From the NCBI RefSeq assembly GCF_000526315.1, contig NZ_JAFV01000001.1, positions 4,156,501 through 4,220,500 on the forward strand: a stretch of 64,000 nucleotides of DNA, in the 5' to 3' direction. The translations under genes and the position numbers were made by a program. This DNA is from Methylopila sp. 73B. GTDB lineage: Bacteria; Pseudomonadota; Alphaproteobacteria; Rhizobiales; Methylopilaceae. Numbering within the stretch: position 1 is the first letter of the stretch; every line of letters starts with the position of its first letter. Below the pieces are notes generated by a model, which saw nothing but the letters and a program-made list of their open reading frames with translations, had not been told where the DNA came from and made no database searches. This document shows positions 9,209 through 17,750 of this stretch, in pieces.

Positions 9209-9415
9209 TTACTGGGTCGCGACTTCGTAGGCGATCGCCGACGAAGCAATGGACGAGCCCCACACGACGAGCGCCGTGCTGGTTCCCATCGACGGCACCG
9301 CCAACAGCGCGCCGACGCCCGCCACGGCGAATCCGATGGCGGCTCCATAAATGGCGTCGTCGCTGACGCCTCCGCCAACGAGATTGAGTTCTTCTGCCGT
9401 CAATTCGCGCATCAT
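9209..9415 (-). CDS. Orphan double-glycine-leader peptide (bacteriocin-like)
   Basis: A 68-residue peptide from the ATG at 9415 (or the adjacent ATG at 9412), with GAGAGG six bases upstream. It begins MMRELTAEELNLVGGG, a textbook double-glycine leader (ELTAEEL..V.GG) of the kind removed by C39-peptidase ABC exporters in class II bacteriocins and microcins. The predicted core is about 52 residues, rich in Gly/Ala/Val with two hydrophobic stretches (AAIGFAVAGVGALLAV and TALVVWGSSIASSAIA) and no cysteine. A terminator follows directly. No exporter, immunity or modification gene is adjacent, so processing would rely on genes elsewhere. Confidence 0.7.
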   Translation of the reverse strand: MMRELTAEELNLVGGGVSDDAIYGAAIGFAVAGVGALLAVPSMGTSTALVVWGSSIASSAIAYEVATQ

Positions 9416-9601
9416 CGCTATCCTCTCGTTGTGGATGGTCGAGGCGCCGACCATCCAGTTGCCAAGGGATCACATCACGATAGGGCGCCTCGGGCAACCC
9501 GAGACCTCCCAACCGGGCAGGAGGTAAGCCGGCTTTGCGCCTGATCGGACGCCGGCGGCCGCATCGTGCCGCGAGGCTTCGACACGACCCAGTGAGGCCA
9601 G

Positions 9602-10126
9602 TCAGCGGTCGCGGACGGCCGCGACCGCGTCGTAGCGACGGCCGACATAGATCAGCCCCTCGCTCGAGTCTCCAAGCCTGACGCCGACGACCTCGCAGAA
9701 CAGCACCGCGTGGGTGCCGACCTCGACGACGCGCGAAATCAGGCAGTCGAACGAGGCGAGGGCGCCCTCGAGCGTCGGCGCGCCGCTCGCGCCTGTCGAC
9801 CAGGTAGCGGCCGCGAACCGCTCCTCGGCGGAGGTGCGTCCGCCGAAGAGGTTCGACAAGGCGACGTGCTCCGGCGCCAACGTGTTGACGCAGAGCGCGC
9901 CGTTCGCCTGGAACGCCTCGCCGACGGAGCTGTCGCGCTTGACGCAGACCAGCAGCGTCGGCGGGGCGTCGGTCACGCTGCAGACGGCGGTCGCCGTGAA
10001 GCCGGCGCGGCCGGCCGGACCATCGGTCGTCACGACGTTGACCGCCGCCGCGACCGTCGCCATCGCGTCGCGATAGCGCTCCCTGGCGATGGGGGCCGCG
10101 CAGGCGAGATCCGCTGCGTCGTCCAT
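9602..10126 (-). CDS. Flavin reductase (RutF/HpaC-like)
   Basis: 174 residues from the ATG at 10126, which has GAGGGGA seven bases upstream. The sequence is a flavin-reductase-like split-barrel: RYRDAMATVAAAVNVVTTDG, AGFTATAVCSVTDAPPTLLVCV and GALCVNTL, then a C-terminal VGTHAVLFCEVV. These enzymes make free reduced FMN with NAD(P)H. The gene follows the FMN-dependent monooxygenase gene immediately (its start precedes the end of that gene by 20 bp distance), so it most likely supplies FMNH2 to that partner in a two-component system. Confidence 0.9.
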   Translation of the reverse strand: MDDAADLACAAPIARERYRDAMATVAAAVNVVTTDGPAGRAGFTATAVCSVTDAPPTLLVCVKRDSSVGEAFQANGALCVNTLAPEHVALSNLFGGRTSAEERFAAATWSTGASGAPTLEGALASFDCLISRVVEVGTHAVLFCEVVGVRLGDSSEGLIYVGRRYDAVAAVRDR

Positions 10127-10146
10127 CGCGGCTCCCCTCTCGGTCC

Positions 10147-11460
10147 TCAAAAGTCGAGCAGGTTGTCGCGCAGCTTCTCATGCGCGTAGGCCGTGCGCGC
10201 GAGCCCGCGCTTCTGGAGCGCCGGCACGAGTCCGTCGGTCACCTCGGTGATGAAGCGGCGGCTGACGCGCAGCACCGGCGTCGTGATCAGGAAGCCGTCG
10301 CCGCCGACGTCGGCCATCACCTCGCCCATGCGGTCGGCGACCGTGTCGGGCGTCCCGACCAACTCCACGGACGACACCAGCCCGCCGCCTCCGGCGACCA
10401 CCAGCTCCTTCAGCGTCTTGCCGCCGCCCCACTGCTGGAACTTGTCGAGCGTGCCGGACTCGCCGTTGGTGACGAGCTTTTCCGGCAGCGGCTTGTCGAG
10501 ATCGTATTGCGCGAAGTCGATCTCGGTGATGGCGGACAGCGAGGCCAACGTGTCGACGATGAAATGCGGCGAGTTCAGCATGCGCTCGTGCTTCGCCCGA
10601 GCTTCGGCGTCGGTCTCGCCAAGCGTCGGGGTTACGCAGAACATCACCTTGATCGAGTCCGGGTCGCGTCCGAACCTTTCGGCGCGGGCGCGGATATCCT
10701 CGCGGAACTTCCGCATCTCCTCGACGCCGCTCGCGACCGAGACGATCGAGTCCGCATGGGTCGCGGCGAAGTCGCGGCCCTTCGGCGAGGCGCCAGCCTG
10801 CACGTAGATCGGGCGGCCCTGGGGCGACGGCACCGTGTTGAGCGGGCCGCGGACCTTGTAGTACTTGCCCTCGAAATCGATGGGACGGACCTTGGTTTCG
10901 TCGGCGTAGATCCCGGCGTCGCGATCGAGCACGACGGCGTCCGGATCCCAGCTTTCGAACAGCTTGCCCATCACCTCCATGTACTCGTCCGCCATCTCGT
11001 AGCGCTGGTCGCGCGGCGGCAGACGATCCATGCCGAAGTTCTTCGCCATCAGGTCTTCGGCGGAGGTGACCACGTTCCAGCCGAACCGGCCGTTGGTCAG
11101 GCTGTCGATGGTGGAGCAGAGGCGCGCCATGAGGAACGGCGGATAGGCCATCGTCGACATGGTGGCGATCACGCCGAGGCGCCGCGTCGCCATGCCCATC
11201 GCCACCGCGAGTGGGGCAGGATCGTGCTTCGGCACCATCATGCCGTGGTTCAGCGAGGCCTTGGCGGAGCCGCCATAGGTCTGCGGCACCATCAGCTTGT
11301 CCTCGATCATGATGTAGTCGAAGCACGCGCGCTCCAGCGACCGCGCCATTTCGACATAGAACTGGCCGTCCCACGGCCGCCCGCCCTGCCCGAAGGGCTC
11401 GCGCCACTCGTCCGGCGTGAAGTTCATGAACCAACCGAGGTGGAAGCGCTTGTCGGCCAT
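10147..11460 (-). CDS. NtaA/SnaA/DmoA-type FMN-dependent monooxygenase
   Basis: A 437-residue TIM-barrel monooxygenase of the bacterial-luciferase superfamily, NtaA/SnaA/DszA subgroup: MADKRFHLGWFMNF at the start, FDYIMIEDKLMVPQ, LTNGRFGWNVVTS and GRPIYVQAGASPKGRDFAA are characteristic. These enzymes use FMNH2 and O2 to cleave C-N or C-S bonds (nitrilotriacetate, dimethyl sulfide, desulfurised thiophenes). The substrate is not readable. The flavin reductase gene lies just downstream, and a TetR gene is divergent across a perfect palindrome, which is probably the control site. Confidence 0.9.
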   Translation of the reverse strand: MADKRFHLGWFMNFTPDEWREPFGQGGRPWDGQFYVEMARSLERACFDYIMIEDKLMVPQTYGGSAKASLNHGMMVPKHDPAPLAVAMGMATRRLGVIATMSTMAYPPFLMARLCSTIDSLTNGRFGWNVVTSAEDLMAKNFGMDRLPPRDQRYEMADEYMEVMGKLFESWDPDAVVLDRDAGIYADETKVRPIDFEGKYYKVRGPLNTVPSPQGRPIYVQAGASPKGRDFAATHADSIVSVASGVEEMRKFREDIRARAERFGRDPDSIKVMFCVTPTLGETDAEARAKHERMLNSPHFIVDTLASLSAITEIDFAQYDLDKPLPEKLVTNGESGTLDKFQQWGGGKTLKELVVAGGGGLVSSVELVGTPDTVADRMGEVMADVGGDGFLITTPVLRVSRRFITEVTDGLVPALQKRGLARTAYAHEKLRDNLLDF

Positions 11461-11627
11461 GGGTCAGTCCTTCTCAAGGGCGCAGCGCGTCGTCGCATGG
11501 GCGCGCGTCGGGTGTGGACACGCGCCTCGGACGCGGAGGCCGTTCCCTACAGCGATACGCTCCGCGCAGAACGCGCTGGATCCGATCTCCATCGCGTCCC
11601 CAACCAACGCGCCGCGCTCGACGACGC

Positions 11628-11647
11628 TATTAAACACGTGTTTAATA
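11628..11647. promoter_or_regulatory. 20-bp perfect palindrome, likely TetR operator
   Basis: TATTAAACACGTGTTTAATA is a perfect inverted repeat, strikingly AT-rich against the local background, placed between the divergent monooxygenase gene (starts 11460) and the TetR gene (starts 11731). Size, symmetry and position fit an operator for the adjacent TetR protein. Confidence 0.7.
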
Positions 11648-11730
11648 TGACCCATGAGACCGTCGATGTGCAGCGCAAAAGCTAGGCGCCTTTGTCGGAC
11701 CGAAAGGGCTGAGTCCCGTGGGAGGCGCCT

Positions 11731-12393
11731 GTGACGAAGGCACCGATTGCGCGCGGGGCGCCCAGCCCGTCAGGCGGTTCTTCGTCCAAGACTCGGCGGC
11801 GGCTTGCGCCGGCGCTGCGGACCGAACTGATCCTCGACGAAGCGCTCAGGCTGTTCGCGGAGCGGCATTATTCAAACGTCACGATGCGCGACATCGCCGC
11901 TGCGTGCGGCATCAACCCTGCGCTGATCTACCACTATTTCGAGAGCAAGGAGGACCTGTTCCGGCGCGCCCTCGGATACGCGATCGAGCAGCTGCGCGGC
12001 GGTTACGCGGCCGGGCGCGCGACGGCCGCCGACCCTCGTTCGGAGATCTTCTCGTGGCTCGATCTGCATGTGTCGATCGCGCCCACGGTCGCTCGGATGA
12101 CGCAGCTGATGTCCGACCACTCCGCGTCCAGCGAGGACAGGACGGGCGCCGGAACGCTGATCGCGGACTTCTACGCCTTCGAGCAAGGCCTGCTCGAGGA
12201 CTGCGTCGCCCGCGGAATCTCCGCGGGGCAGTTCAGGGAGGTCGACGTCGTCAAGACGGCCCGGACCATCAGCCTTCAGCTCGACGGGATCTTCTACGCG
12301 TCGTCGAGCCGCCGCGACGGCCGCATCGGGAGCGACATCGCCGACCTCCGCGAACTGGTCGCGACGCTGCTCGATGTTCCCCCGGCGACCTGA
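11731..12393 (+). CDS. TetR/AcrR family transcriptional regulator
   Basis: 220 residues with a TetR N-terminal helix-turn-helix: LILDEALRLFAERHYSNVTM then RDIAAACGINPALIYHYFESKEDLF (about 33-75). The GTG at 11731 has GGGAGG five to six bases upstream, which decides the start. The C-terminal ligand domain (about 90-215) is not specific. It is divergent from the FMN monooxygenase/flavin reductase pair, with a 20-bp palindrome between, so it probably represses that pair until its inducer is bound. Confidence 0.9.
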   Translation: MTKAPIARGAPSPSGGSSSKTRRRLAPALRTELILDEALRLFAERHYSNVTMRDIAAACGINPALIYHYFESKEDLFRRALGYAIEQLRGGYAAGRATAADPRSEIFSWLDLHVSIAPTVARMTQLMSDHSASSEDRTGAGTLIADFYAFEQGLLEDCVARGISAGQFREVDVVKTARTISLQLDGIFYASSSRRDGRIGSDIADLRELVATLLDVPPAT

Positions 12394-12402
12394 CGCGCGG
12401 GC

Positions 12403-12723
12403 TCAGCGCCGCCGCCTGCGACGGCGCAGGACGTGGCGAATGATCAACAGCGCCCGGAACCGTCGCAGCACGTCGCGCGGCATGGCCACGCGCTCGTTGA
12501 CGACGAGGCCCGTCACCTCCTGGCGCCCGCCGCGGCGCATCACCCGCGTCTTGTCGGGATGGACCACGGAGCCTTCGGCCGCGACGATCTCGTTCACGAA
12601 TTTCAGCAGCGCGCTGACCTTGGCGGCGGCCTCGCCGGAGGCGGAGAGGGTCATGTCGTCGGCGTAGCGCGTGTCGACGAAGCCGAGCGAGGCGGCGAGG
12701 CCGCTGGGGCCGTGGGTCTGGGT
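12403..12723 (-). pseudogene. Reverse transcriptase fragment (retron/DGR-like RT)
   Basis: The frame reads GLAASLGFVDTRYADDMTLS, then ASGEAAAKV, VHPDKTRVMRRGGRQEVTGLVVNE and RVAMPRDVLRRFRALL. The YADD box is the catalytic palm motif of reverse transcriptases and HPDKTRVMRRG..EVTGLVVN is the following conserved block of bacterial retron-type RTs. A stop (12724-12726) sits just upstream, the fingers domain is missing, and the C-terminus runs into an out-of-family Arg-rich tail, so both ends are truncated. It is a relic of a retron-like element lying between the TetR gene and the aldehyde oxidoreductase operon. Confidence 0.85.
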
Positions 12724-12739
12724 TCAATCGGTAGCCAAC

Positions 12740-12786
12740 TGGTTCCGAACCGCGCCATCACATGAGCGTTACAGCGTTCGGAACCA
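12740..12786. promoter_or_regulatory. Paired operator-like palindromes upstream of paoA
   Basis: GGTTCCGAACC at 12741-12751 and GTTCGGAAC at 12776-12784 are each palindromes, their centres 34 bp apart (about three helical turns), and together they form an 11-bp inverted repeat. They lie 130-175 bp upstream of paoA. This looks like a double operator; which regulator binds is unknown (the TetR upstream or LysR downstream of the operon are candidates). Confidence 0.5.
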
Positions 12787-12914
12787 CGTATTGATGATTT
12801 CTGCTCATAAGGGCATGCGGCTTCAAAGCCTTATCCTTGTTTAGATGAACTCTAGTTTGCTCTGGGCCTGACAAGCCGACGGGACGCGCCCGTTCACGGA
12901 GCACGGAGCATTTC

Positions 12915-13556
12915 ATGGCACCGCCCAAAGAGCTGGAATTGTCCCGACGCGACGTGATGATCGCGGCCGCCGCAACGGCTGCGGCCGCTTCGGCGCCCGT
13001 CGCGGCCGGCGCGCAGACGGCGACGGCGGCGAGCCGGGCCCCGACCATGGCGGCGGTCGCGATGACCGTGAACGGACAGGCGAAGCGGCTCGACGTCGAC
13101 ACCCGCACAACCCTGCTCGACGTTCTCCGCGAGCGGCTCGAGATGACCGGCACCAAGAAGGGCTGCGACCACGGCCAGTGCGGCGCCTGCACGGTGATCG
13201 TCGACGGCCGGAGGATGAATTCCTGCCTGTCGCTCGCGGTGATGCACGAGGGCAGCGAGATCACGACGATCGAGGGTTTTGGCTCTCCCGACAACCTGCA
13301 TCCGATGCAGGCCGCCTTCGTGAAGCACGACGGCTACCAGTGCGGCTACTGCACGCCGGGACAGATCTGCTCCGCGGTGTCGGTGCTGGAGGAGATCAAG
13401 GCGGGGATCCCGAGCCACGTCTCGGCGGATCTCACCGCCGCCTTCGAGCCGACCGCCGATGAAATCCGCGAGAGGATGAGCGGCAACATCTGCCGTTGCG
13501 GGGCTTACTCCAACATCGTCGACGCCATGACCGAAGTCGCCGGGAGGCGCGCATGA
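12915..13556 (+). CDS. paoA: Periplasmic aldehyde oxidoreductase, 2Fe-2S subunit
   Basis: 213 residues with a twin-arginine-type leader ([17 protein letters not shown] near 10-26) and two [2Fe-2S] domains. The plant-type cluster site is [12 protein letters not shown] with a later SC; the helical second-cluster site is [10 protein letters not shown] and [11 protein letters not shown]. This is the small subunit of the PaoABC (YagTSR) molybdenum enzyme, which oxidises aldehydes in the periplasm and detoxifies them. GGAG precedes the ATG at 12915 by seven bases. Its stop overlaps the start of paoB (ATGA). Confidence 0.93.
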   Translation: MAPPKELELSRRDVMIAAAATAAAASAPVAAGAQTATAASRAPTMAAVAMTVNGQAKRLDVDTRTTLLDVLRERLEMTGTKKGCDHGQCGACTVIVDGRRMNSCLSLAVMHEGSEITTIEGFGSPDNLHPMQAAFVKHDGYQCGYCTPGQICSAVSVLEEIKAGIPSHVSADLTAAFEPTADEIRERMSGNICRCGAYSNIVDAMTEVAGRRA

Positions 13557-14503
13557 AAGCCTTCAGCTACGAGCGCGCGGGCTCGCCCGCCGAAGCCGCG
13601 GCCGCGGCCGAGCGGACCGAGGGCGCCAAGTTCATCGCCGGCGGCACCAACCTTCTCGATCTGATGAAGCTCGAGATCGAGACGCCGCAGCACCTAATCG
13701 ACGTCAATGGATTGAAGCTCGACACGATCGAGCCGACCGGGGAGGGAGGGCTGCGCATCGGCGCGCTGGTCCGCAACACCGACCTCGCCGCCGACGCCCG
13801 GGTGCGCCGCGACTACGGACTGCTGTCGCGCGCGCTGCTCGCCGGGGCGTCCGGCCAGCTGCGCAACCGCGCCACGACCGCGGGCAACCTGCTCCAGCGC
13901 ACCCGTTGCCCGTATTTTTACGACACCAACCAGCCCTGCAACAAGCGGTCGCCCGGGAGCGGCTGCTCTGCGATCGGCGGCTTCAGCCGCCAGCTCGCCG
14001 TCGTCGGCGTTAGCGACGCCTGCATCGCCACCAACCCGAGCGACATGGCCGTCGCTATGCGGGCGCTCGACGCGGTGGTGGAAACGGTCCGGGCCGACGG
14101 CGCGACGCGCGCCATCCCGATCGCCGAGTTCCACCGCTTGCCGGGCGACACGCCGCATGTCGAGACAACGCTCGAGAAGGGCGAACTGATCACCGCCGTG
14201 ACGCTGCCGAAGCCGGCTGGCGGCACGCAGATCTACCGCAAGGTCCGCGATCGGGCGTCCTACGCTTTCGCTTTGGTCTCGGTCGCCGCCGTCGTCCAGC
14301 CGGACGGTTCCGGCCGCGTCGCCGTCGGCGGCGTGGCGCACAAGCCCTGGCGGGTCGAGGCGGCGGAGAAGGAGATGGGCCGGGGCGCGAAGGCTGTGAG
14401 CGACGGCCTGTTCGCCGACGCCAGGCCGACCCACGACAACGCGTTCAAGCTCACGCTCGCCCAGCGCACGCTCGACGCCGTCCTGACCGAAGCGAGGGGC
14501 TGA
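13553..14503 (+). CDS. paoB: Periplasmic aldehyde oxidoreductase, FAD subunit
   Basis: 316 residues from the ATG at 13553, which overlaps the paoA stop. It has the FAD-binding PCMH-type fold of the xanthine dehydrogenase family: [20 protein letters not shown] (FAD loop), then [16 protein letters not shown], where the CPYFYD..QPCNKR segment with extra cysteines matches the additional [4Fe-4S] cluster known in PaoB. It carries electrons from the paoA clusters to the FAD acceptor site. Middle gene of the operon. Confidence 0.93.
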   Translation: MKAFSYERAGSPAEAAAAAERTEGAKFIAGGTNLLDLMKLEIETPQHLIDVNGLKLDTIEPTGEGGLRIGALVRNTDLAADARVRRDYGLLSRALLAGASGQLRNRATTAGNLLQRTRCPYFYDTNQPCNKRSPGSGCSAIGGFSRQLAVVGVSDACIATNPSDMAVAMRALDAVVETVRADGATRAIPIAEFHRLPGDTPHVETTLEKGELITAVTLPKPAGGTQIYRKVRDRASYAFALVSVAAVVQPDGSGRVAVGGVAHKPWRVEAAEKEMGRGAKAVSDGLFADARPTHDNAFKLTLAQRTLDAVLTEARG

Positions 14504-14507
14504 TCCC

Positions 14508-16703
14508 ATGAAGTTCGACACCCCCGCCACGACCAACCCGATCGACCAGATGAAGGTCGTGGGCAAGCCGTTCGACCGCATCGACGGTCCGCTGAAGGTG
14601 ACCGGCCGCGCGCCCTACGCCTACGAGCGGCATGACCTCGGCGTGAAGGGCGCCGTCGGCTATGTGGTCGGCGCCGGCATCGCCAAGGGCCGCATCCGCT
14701 CGATGGACCTCGCCGCCGCCAAGCGCTCGCCCGGCGTCATCGCCGTCGTGACGGCCCAGACCGCCGGAACGCTCGGGCTTGGCAAGTTCAACACCGCGAA
14801 GTTGCTCGGCGGCCCCGAGATCCAGCACTATCACCAGGCCATCGCGCTGGTGGTGGCCGAGACTTTCGAGCAGGCGCGAGCCGCGGCCAATCTGGTCCGC
14901 GTCGACTATGCGCCGGAGAAGGGCGTGTTCGACCTGAAGGGCGCCAAGGAGAGCGCCGTCAGGCCGAAGACCGAGAAGCCGGACACGGCGACGGGAGACT
15001 TCGCCGCGGCGTTCGCGGCGGCGCCCGTAAAGTTCGACGAGAGCTACACGACCCCGGATCACGCCCACGCCATGCTCGAGCCGCACGCCACGACGGCCGT
15101 GTGGACCGACGACAAGCTGACCGTCTGGACCTCGAACCAGATGGTCGACTGGGGCGTCGCCGACATCGCCAAGACGCTCGGCGTGCCGAAGGACAGCGTC
15201 CGCGTCGTTTCCCCCTTCATCGGCGGCGGCTTCGGCGGAAAGCTGTTCGTGCGCGCCGATGCGATCCTTGCGGCGCTCGGCGCCAAGGCTGCAGGCCGGC
15301 CCGTCAAGGTGGCGCTGCCCCGCCCGATGATCTTCAACAACACGACGCACCGGCCGGCCACGCTGCAGCGCATCCAGATCGGCGCGGGCCGGGACGGCAA
15401 GATCACGGCGATCGGTCACGAGACCTGGTCCGGCAATCTGCCGGACGGAAAGCCCGAGGAGGCGATCAACCAGACGCGCCTGCTTTACGCCGGGGCGCAT
15501 CGCTTCACCGCGACCCGACTCGCGACGCTGGACCTTCCCGAGGGCAACGCCATGCGGGCGCCCGGCGAGGCGCCGGGACTGATGGCGCTCGAGATCGCCA
15601 TGGACGAGATGGCGGAGAAGCTCGGGATGGACCCGATCGAGTTCCGCGTCTTGAACGACACCCAGGTCGATCCCGAGGATCCCAAGCGACCGTTCTCGCA
15701 GCGCCGCCTCACCGACTGCTTCCGCACCGGCGCCGACAAGTTCGGCTGGTCGGCGCGCAAGGGGCCGGGCCAGACGCGGGATGGGCGTTGGTTGATCGGC
15801 ATGGGGGTCGCGACCGCGTTCCGGGACAACGTGGTGATGAAGTCCGGCGCCCGCGTGCGGCTCGCCGCGAACGGCCGCGTCACCGTCGAGACCGACATGA
15901 CCGACATCGGCACCGGCAGCTACACGATCATCGCGCAAACCGTGGCCGAGATGATGGGCGTTCCGCTTGACCATGTGACGGTGAACCTCGGCGACTCGCG
16001 CTTCCCGGCGTCGGCGGGCTCGGGCGGGCAATGGGGCGCAAACTGTTCGACGGCGGGCGTCTACGCCGCCTGCGTCAAGCTCCGCGAGGCGGTGGCGCGG
16101 CAGGTCGGGTTCGACCCGGCGGCGGCGGAGTTTACGGACGGCGAGATCCGGGCGGGCGGCAAGTCCGCGCCGCTTGGCCAGGCGGCGCAGGCGCGCGACA
16201 TCGTCGTCGAGGACGCGATCGAGTTCGGCGATCTCGACAAGCGCTTCCAGCAGTCGACCTTCGGCGCGCACTTCGTCGAAGTGGGCGTCGACAGTGCGAC
16301 GGGCGAGTCCCGCATCCGGCGGATGCTGGCGGTCTGCGCGGCGGGCCGCATTCTCAACCCGAAGTCCGCCCGCAGCCAGGTCATCGGCGCGATGACGATG
16401 GGCGCCGGGGCGGCCCTAATGGAGGAGCTCGCGGTCGACACGCGCTCGGGCTTCTTCGTGAACCACGACCTTGCGGGCTACGAGGTCCCAGTCCATGCCG
16501 ACATCCCTCATCAGGAGGTCATCTTCCTCGACGAGACCGACCCGGTGTCGTCGCCCATGAAGGCCAAAGGCGTCGGCGAACTGGGGATCTGCGGCGTCGG
16601 CGCGGCGATCGCCAACGCGATCCACAACGCCACGGGCGTCCGCGTGCGCGACTACCCGATCACGCTCGACAAGGTGCTCGAACGGCTGCCGGAAGTGGGC
16701 TGA
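14508..16703 (+). CDS. paoC: Periplasmic aldehyde oxidoreductase, molybdenum subunit
   Basis: 731 residues, the molybdopterin-cytosine-dinucleotide subunit of PaoABC. Aldehyde oxidase a/b hammerhead lies near 20-130 (RIDGPLKVTGRAPYAYE) and the Mo-binding domain follows, with SPFIGGGFGGK as the cofactor loop and KAKGVGELGICG near the C-terminus carrying the conserved catalytic glutamate. It oxidises aldehydes to acids. It follows paoB by four bases. The dedicated maturation protein PaoD/XdhC that usually accompanies it is not found here, so cofactor insertion must use a gene outside the window. Confidence 0.94.
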   Translation: MKFDTPATTNPIDQMKVVGKPFDRIDGPLKVTGRAPYAYERHDLGVKGAVGYVVGAGIAKGRIRSMDLAAAKRSPGVIAVVTAQTAGTLGLGKFNTAKLLGGPEIQHYHQAIALVVAETFEQARAAANLVRVDYAPEKGVFDLKGAKESAVRPKTEKPDTATGDFAAAFAAAPVKFDESYTTPDHAHAMLEPHATTAVWTDDKLTVWTSNQMVDWGVADIAKTLGVPKDSVRVVSPFIGGGFGGKLFVRADAILAALGAKAAGRPVKVALPRPMIFNNTTHRPATLQRIQIGAGRDGKITAIGHETWSGNLPDGKPEEAINQTRLLYAGAHRFTATRLATLDLPEGNAMRAPGEAPGLMALEIAMDEMAEKLGMDPIEFRVLNDTQVDPEDPKRPFSQRRLTDCFRTGADKFGWSARKGPGQTRDGRWLIGMGVATAFRDNVVMKSGARVRLAANGRVTVETDMTDIGTGSYTIIAQTVAEMMGVPLDHVTVNLGDSRFPASAGSGGQWGANCSTAGVYAACVKLREAVARQVGFDPAAAEFTDGEIRAGGKSAPLGQAAQARDIVVEDAIEFGDLDKRFQQSTFGAHFVEVGVDSATGESRIRRMLAVCAAGRILNPKSARSQVIGAMTMGAGAALMEELAVDTRSGFFVNHDLAGYEVPVHADIPHQEVIFLDETDPVSSPMKAKGVGELGICGVGAAIANAIHNATGVRVRDYPITLDKVLERLPEVG

Positions 16704-16715
16704 GTCACGACGGGA

Positions 16716-16742
16716 GCGTCACCGCGTCATCCGCGGTGACGC
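16716..16742. terminator. Bidirectional hairpin between paoC and LysR gene
   Basis: GCGTCACCGCG (16716-16726) and CGCGGTGACGC (16732-16742) pair perfectly around TCATC. The hairpin sits where paoC and the convergent LysR gene meet, and includes the LysR stop codon. There is no T tract. Confidence 0.55.
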
Positions 16743-17623
16743 AGGGCTTCGGCCAGAACCGTGAAGGCGGGCGAGGCGTGGCGGCGGCTGGGATAATAGA
16801 GGTGATAGCCCGGAAACGGCGCGCACCAGTCGGCGAGCACGCGGACCAGGCGTCCTTCGCCGACATGGGGCTCGATCTGGTCGTCGGGCAGGTAAGACAG
16901 GCCGAGCCCGCACAGCGCGGCGTCCAGGCGCTGCGTCATGGTGTTGAACGTCAGCTGGCCCTCGACGCGGACCTTCACCTCCCGTCCGGCCTTCTCGAAC
17001 TCCCATTGGTAGAGGTTGCCGAGCGTCGGTAGCCGGAGGTTCACGCAGCGGTGGGCGGTCAGGTCCTGCGGGACCTTCGGCTTGCCGTGCGCGGCGAAGT
17101 AACACGGCGAGCCCACCACCGCCATGCGCATGTCCGGGCCGATCCGCACCGCGATCATGTCCTTGGCGACGGCCTCGCCGAGCCTGATCCCCGCGTCGTA
17201 GCGCTCGGCCACGATGTCCACCAATCCATGGTCGGTGACGACCTCGACCTCGATGTCGGGATAGTCCGGCAGCAGCCGCTTCAAGGCGGGCCAGAGCACG
17301 GTCGAGACCGCGTGTTCCCCCGCCGTGATCCGGATCGCGCCTGCGGGCTTGTCGCGCATCTCGACCATCGCGGCGAGCTCGGCGTCGATCTCCTCGATCC
17401 GCGGGCCGACCGAACGCAGCAGCCGCTCCCCGGCTTCGGTGGGGGCGACGCTCCGGGTCGTGCGCGTGAGAAGACGAAGCTCCATGCGGGCCTCAAGGCC
17501 GCGGATGGTGTGGCTCAGCGCGGACTGGGACACGCCGAGCTTGGCGGCAGCCTTCGTGAAGCTTCGCTCGCGGGCGACCGCGAGGAACGCGATCACGTCG
17601 CGGATGTCGCCGCGGGAATTCAT
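16727..17623 (-). CDS. LysR family transcriptional regulator
   Basis: 298 residues: winged helix-turn-helix at the N-terminus (DVIAFLAVARERSFTKAAAK, then LGVSQSALSHTIRGLEAR, about 8-45) and a LysR substrate-binding domain from about 90. The effector is unknown; the C-terminal GYHLYYPSRRHASPAF is typical of the GcvA/DsdC-like subgroup often found next to redox enzymes. It is convergent to paoABC and codirectional with the LLM oxidoreductase gene upstream, so either could be its target. Confidence 0.92.
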   Translation of the reverse strand: MNSRGDIRDVIAFLAVARERSFTKAAAKLGVSQSALSHTIRGLEARMELRLLTRTTRSVAPTEAGERLLRSVGPRIEEIDAELAAMVEMRDKPAGAIRITAGEHAVSTVLWPALKRLLPDYPDIEVEVVTDHGLVDIVAERYDAGIRLGEAVAKDMIAVRIGPDMRMAVVGSPCYFAAHGKPKVPQDLTAHRCVNLRLPTLGNLYQWEFEKAGREVKVRVEGQLTFNTMTQRLDAALCGLGLSYLPDDQIEPHVGEGRLVRVLADWCAPFPGYHLYYPSRRHASPAFTVLAEALRHRG

Positions 17624-17750
17624 GATCAGCCCTCATCAGTCTATGTGGTTTATGAGGTCTAATCGATCTCCGCCGCATGCGCTAGATCGGGGCTCGCGAC
17701 GCCTCACGGGGCGGGCGCGGGGCTGAACCGTCGGCCCGGGACCGACCGAT

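Noticed and set aside
14451..16271. A 606-residue minus-strand frame across paoC
   Set aside because: It is the antisense shadow of a clearly identified molybdenum enzyme subunit and has no recognisable domain.
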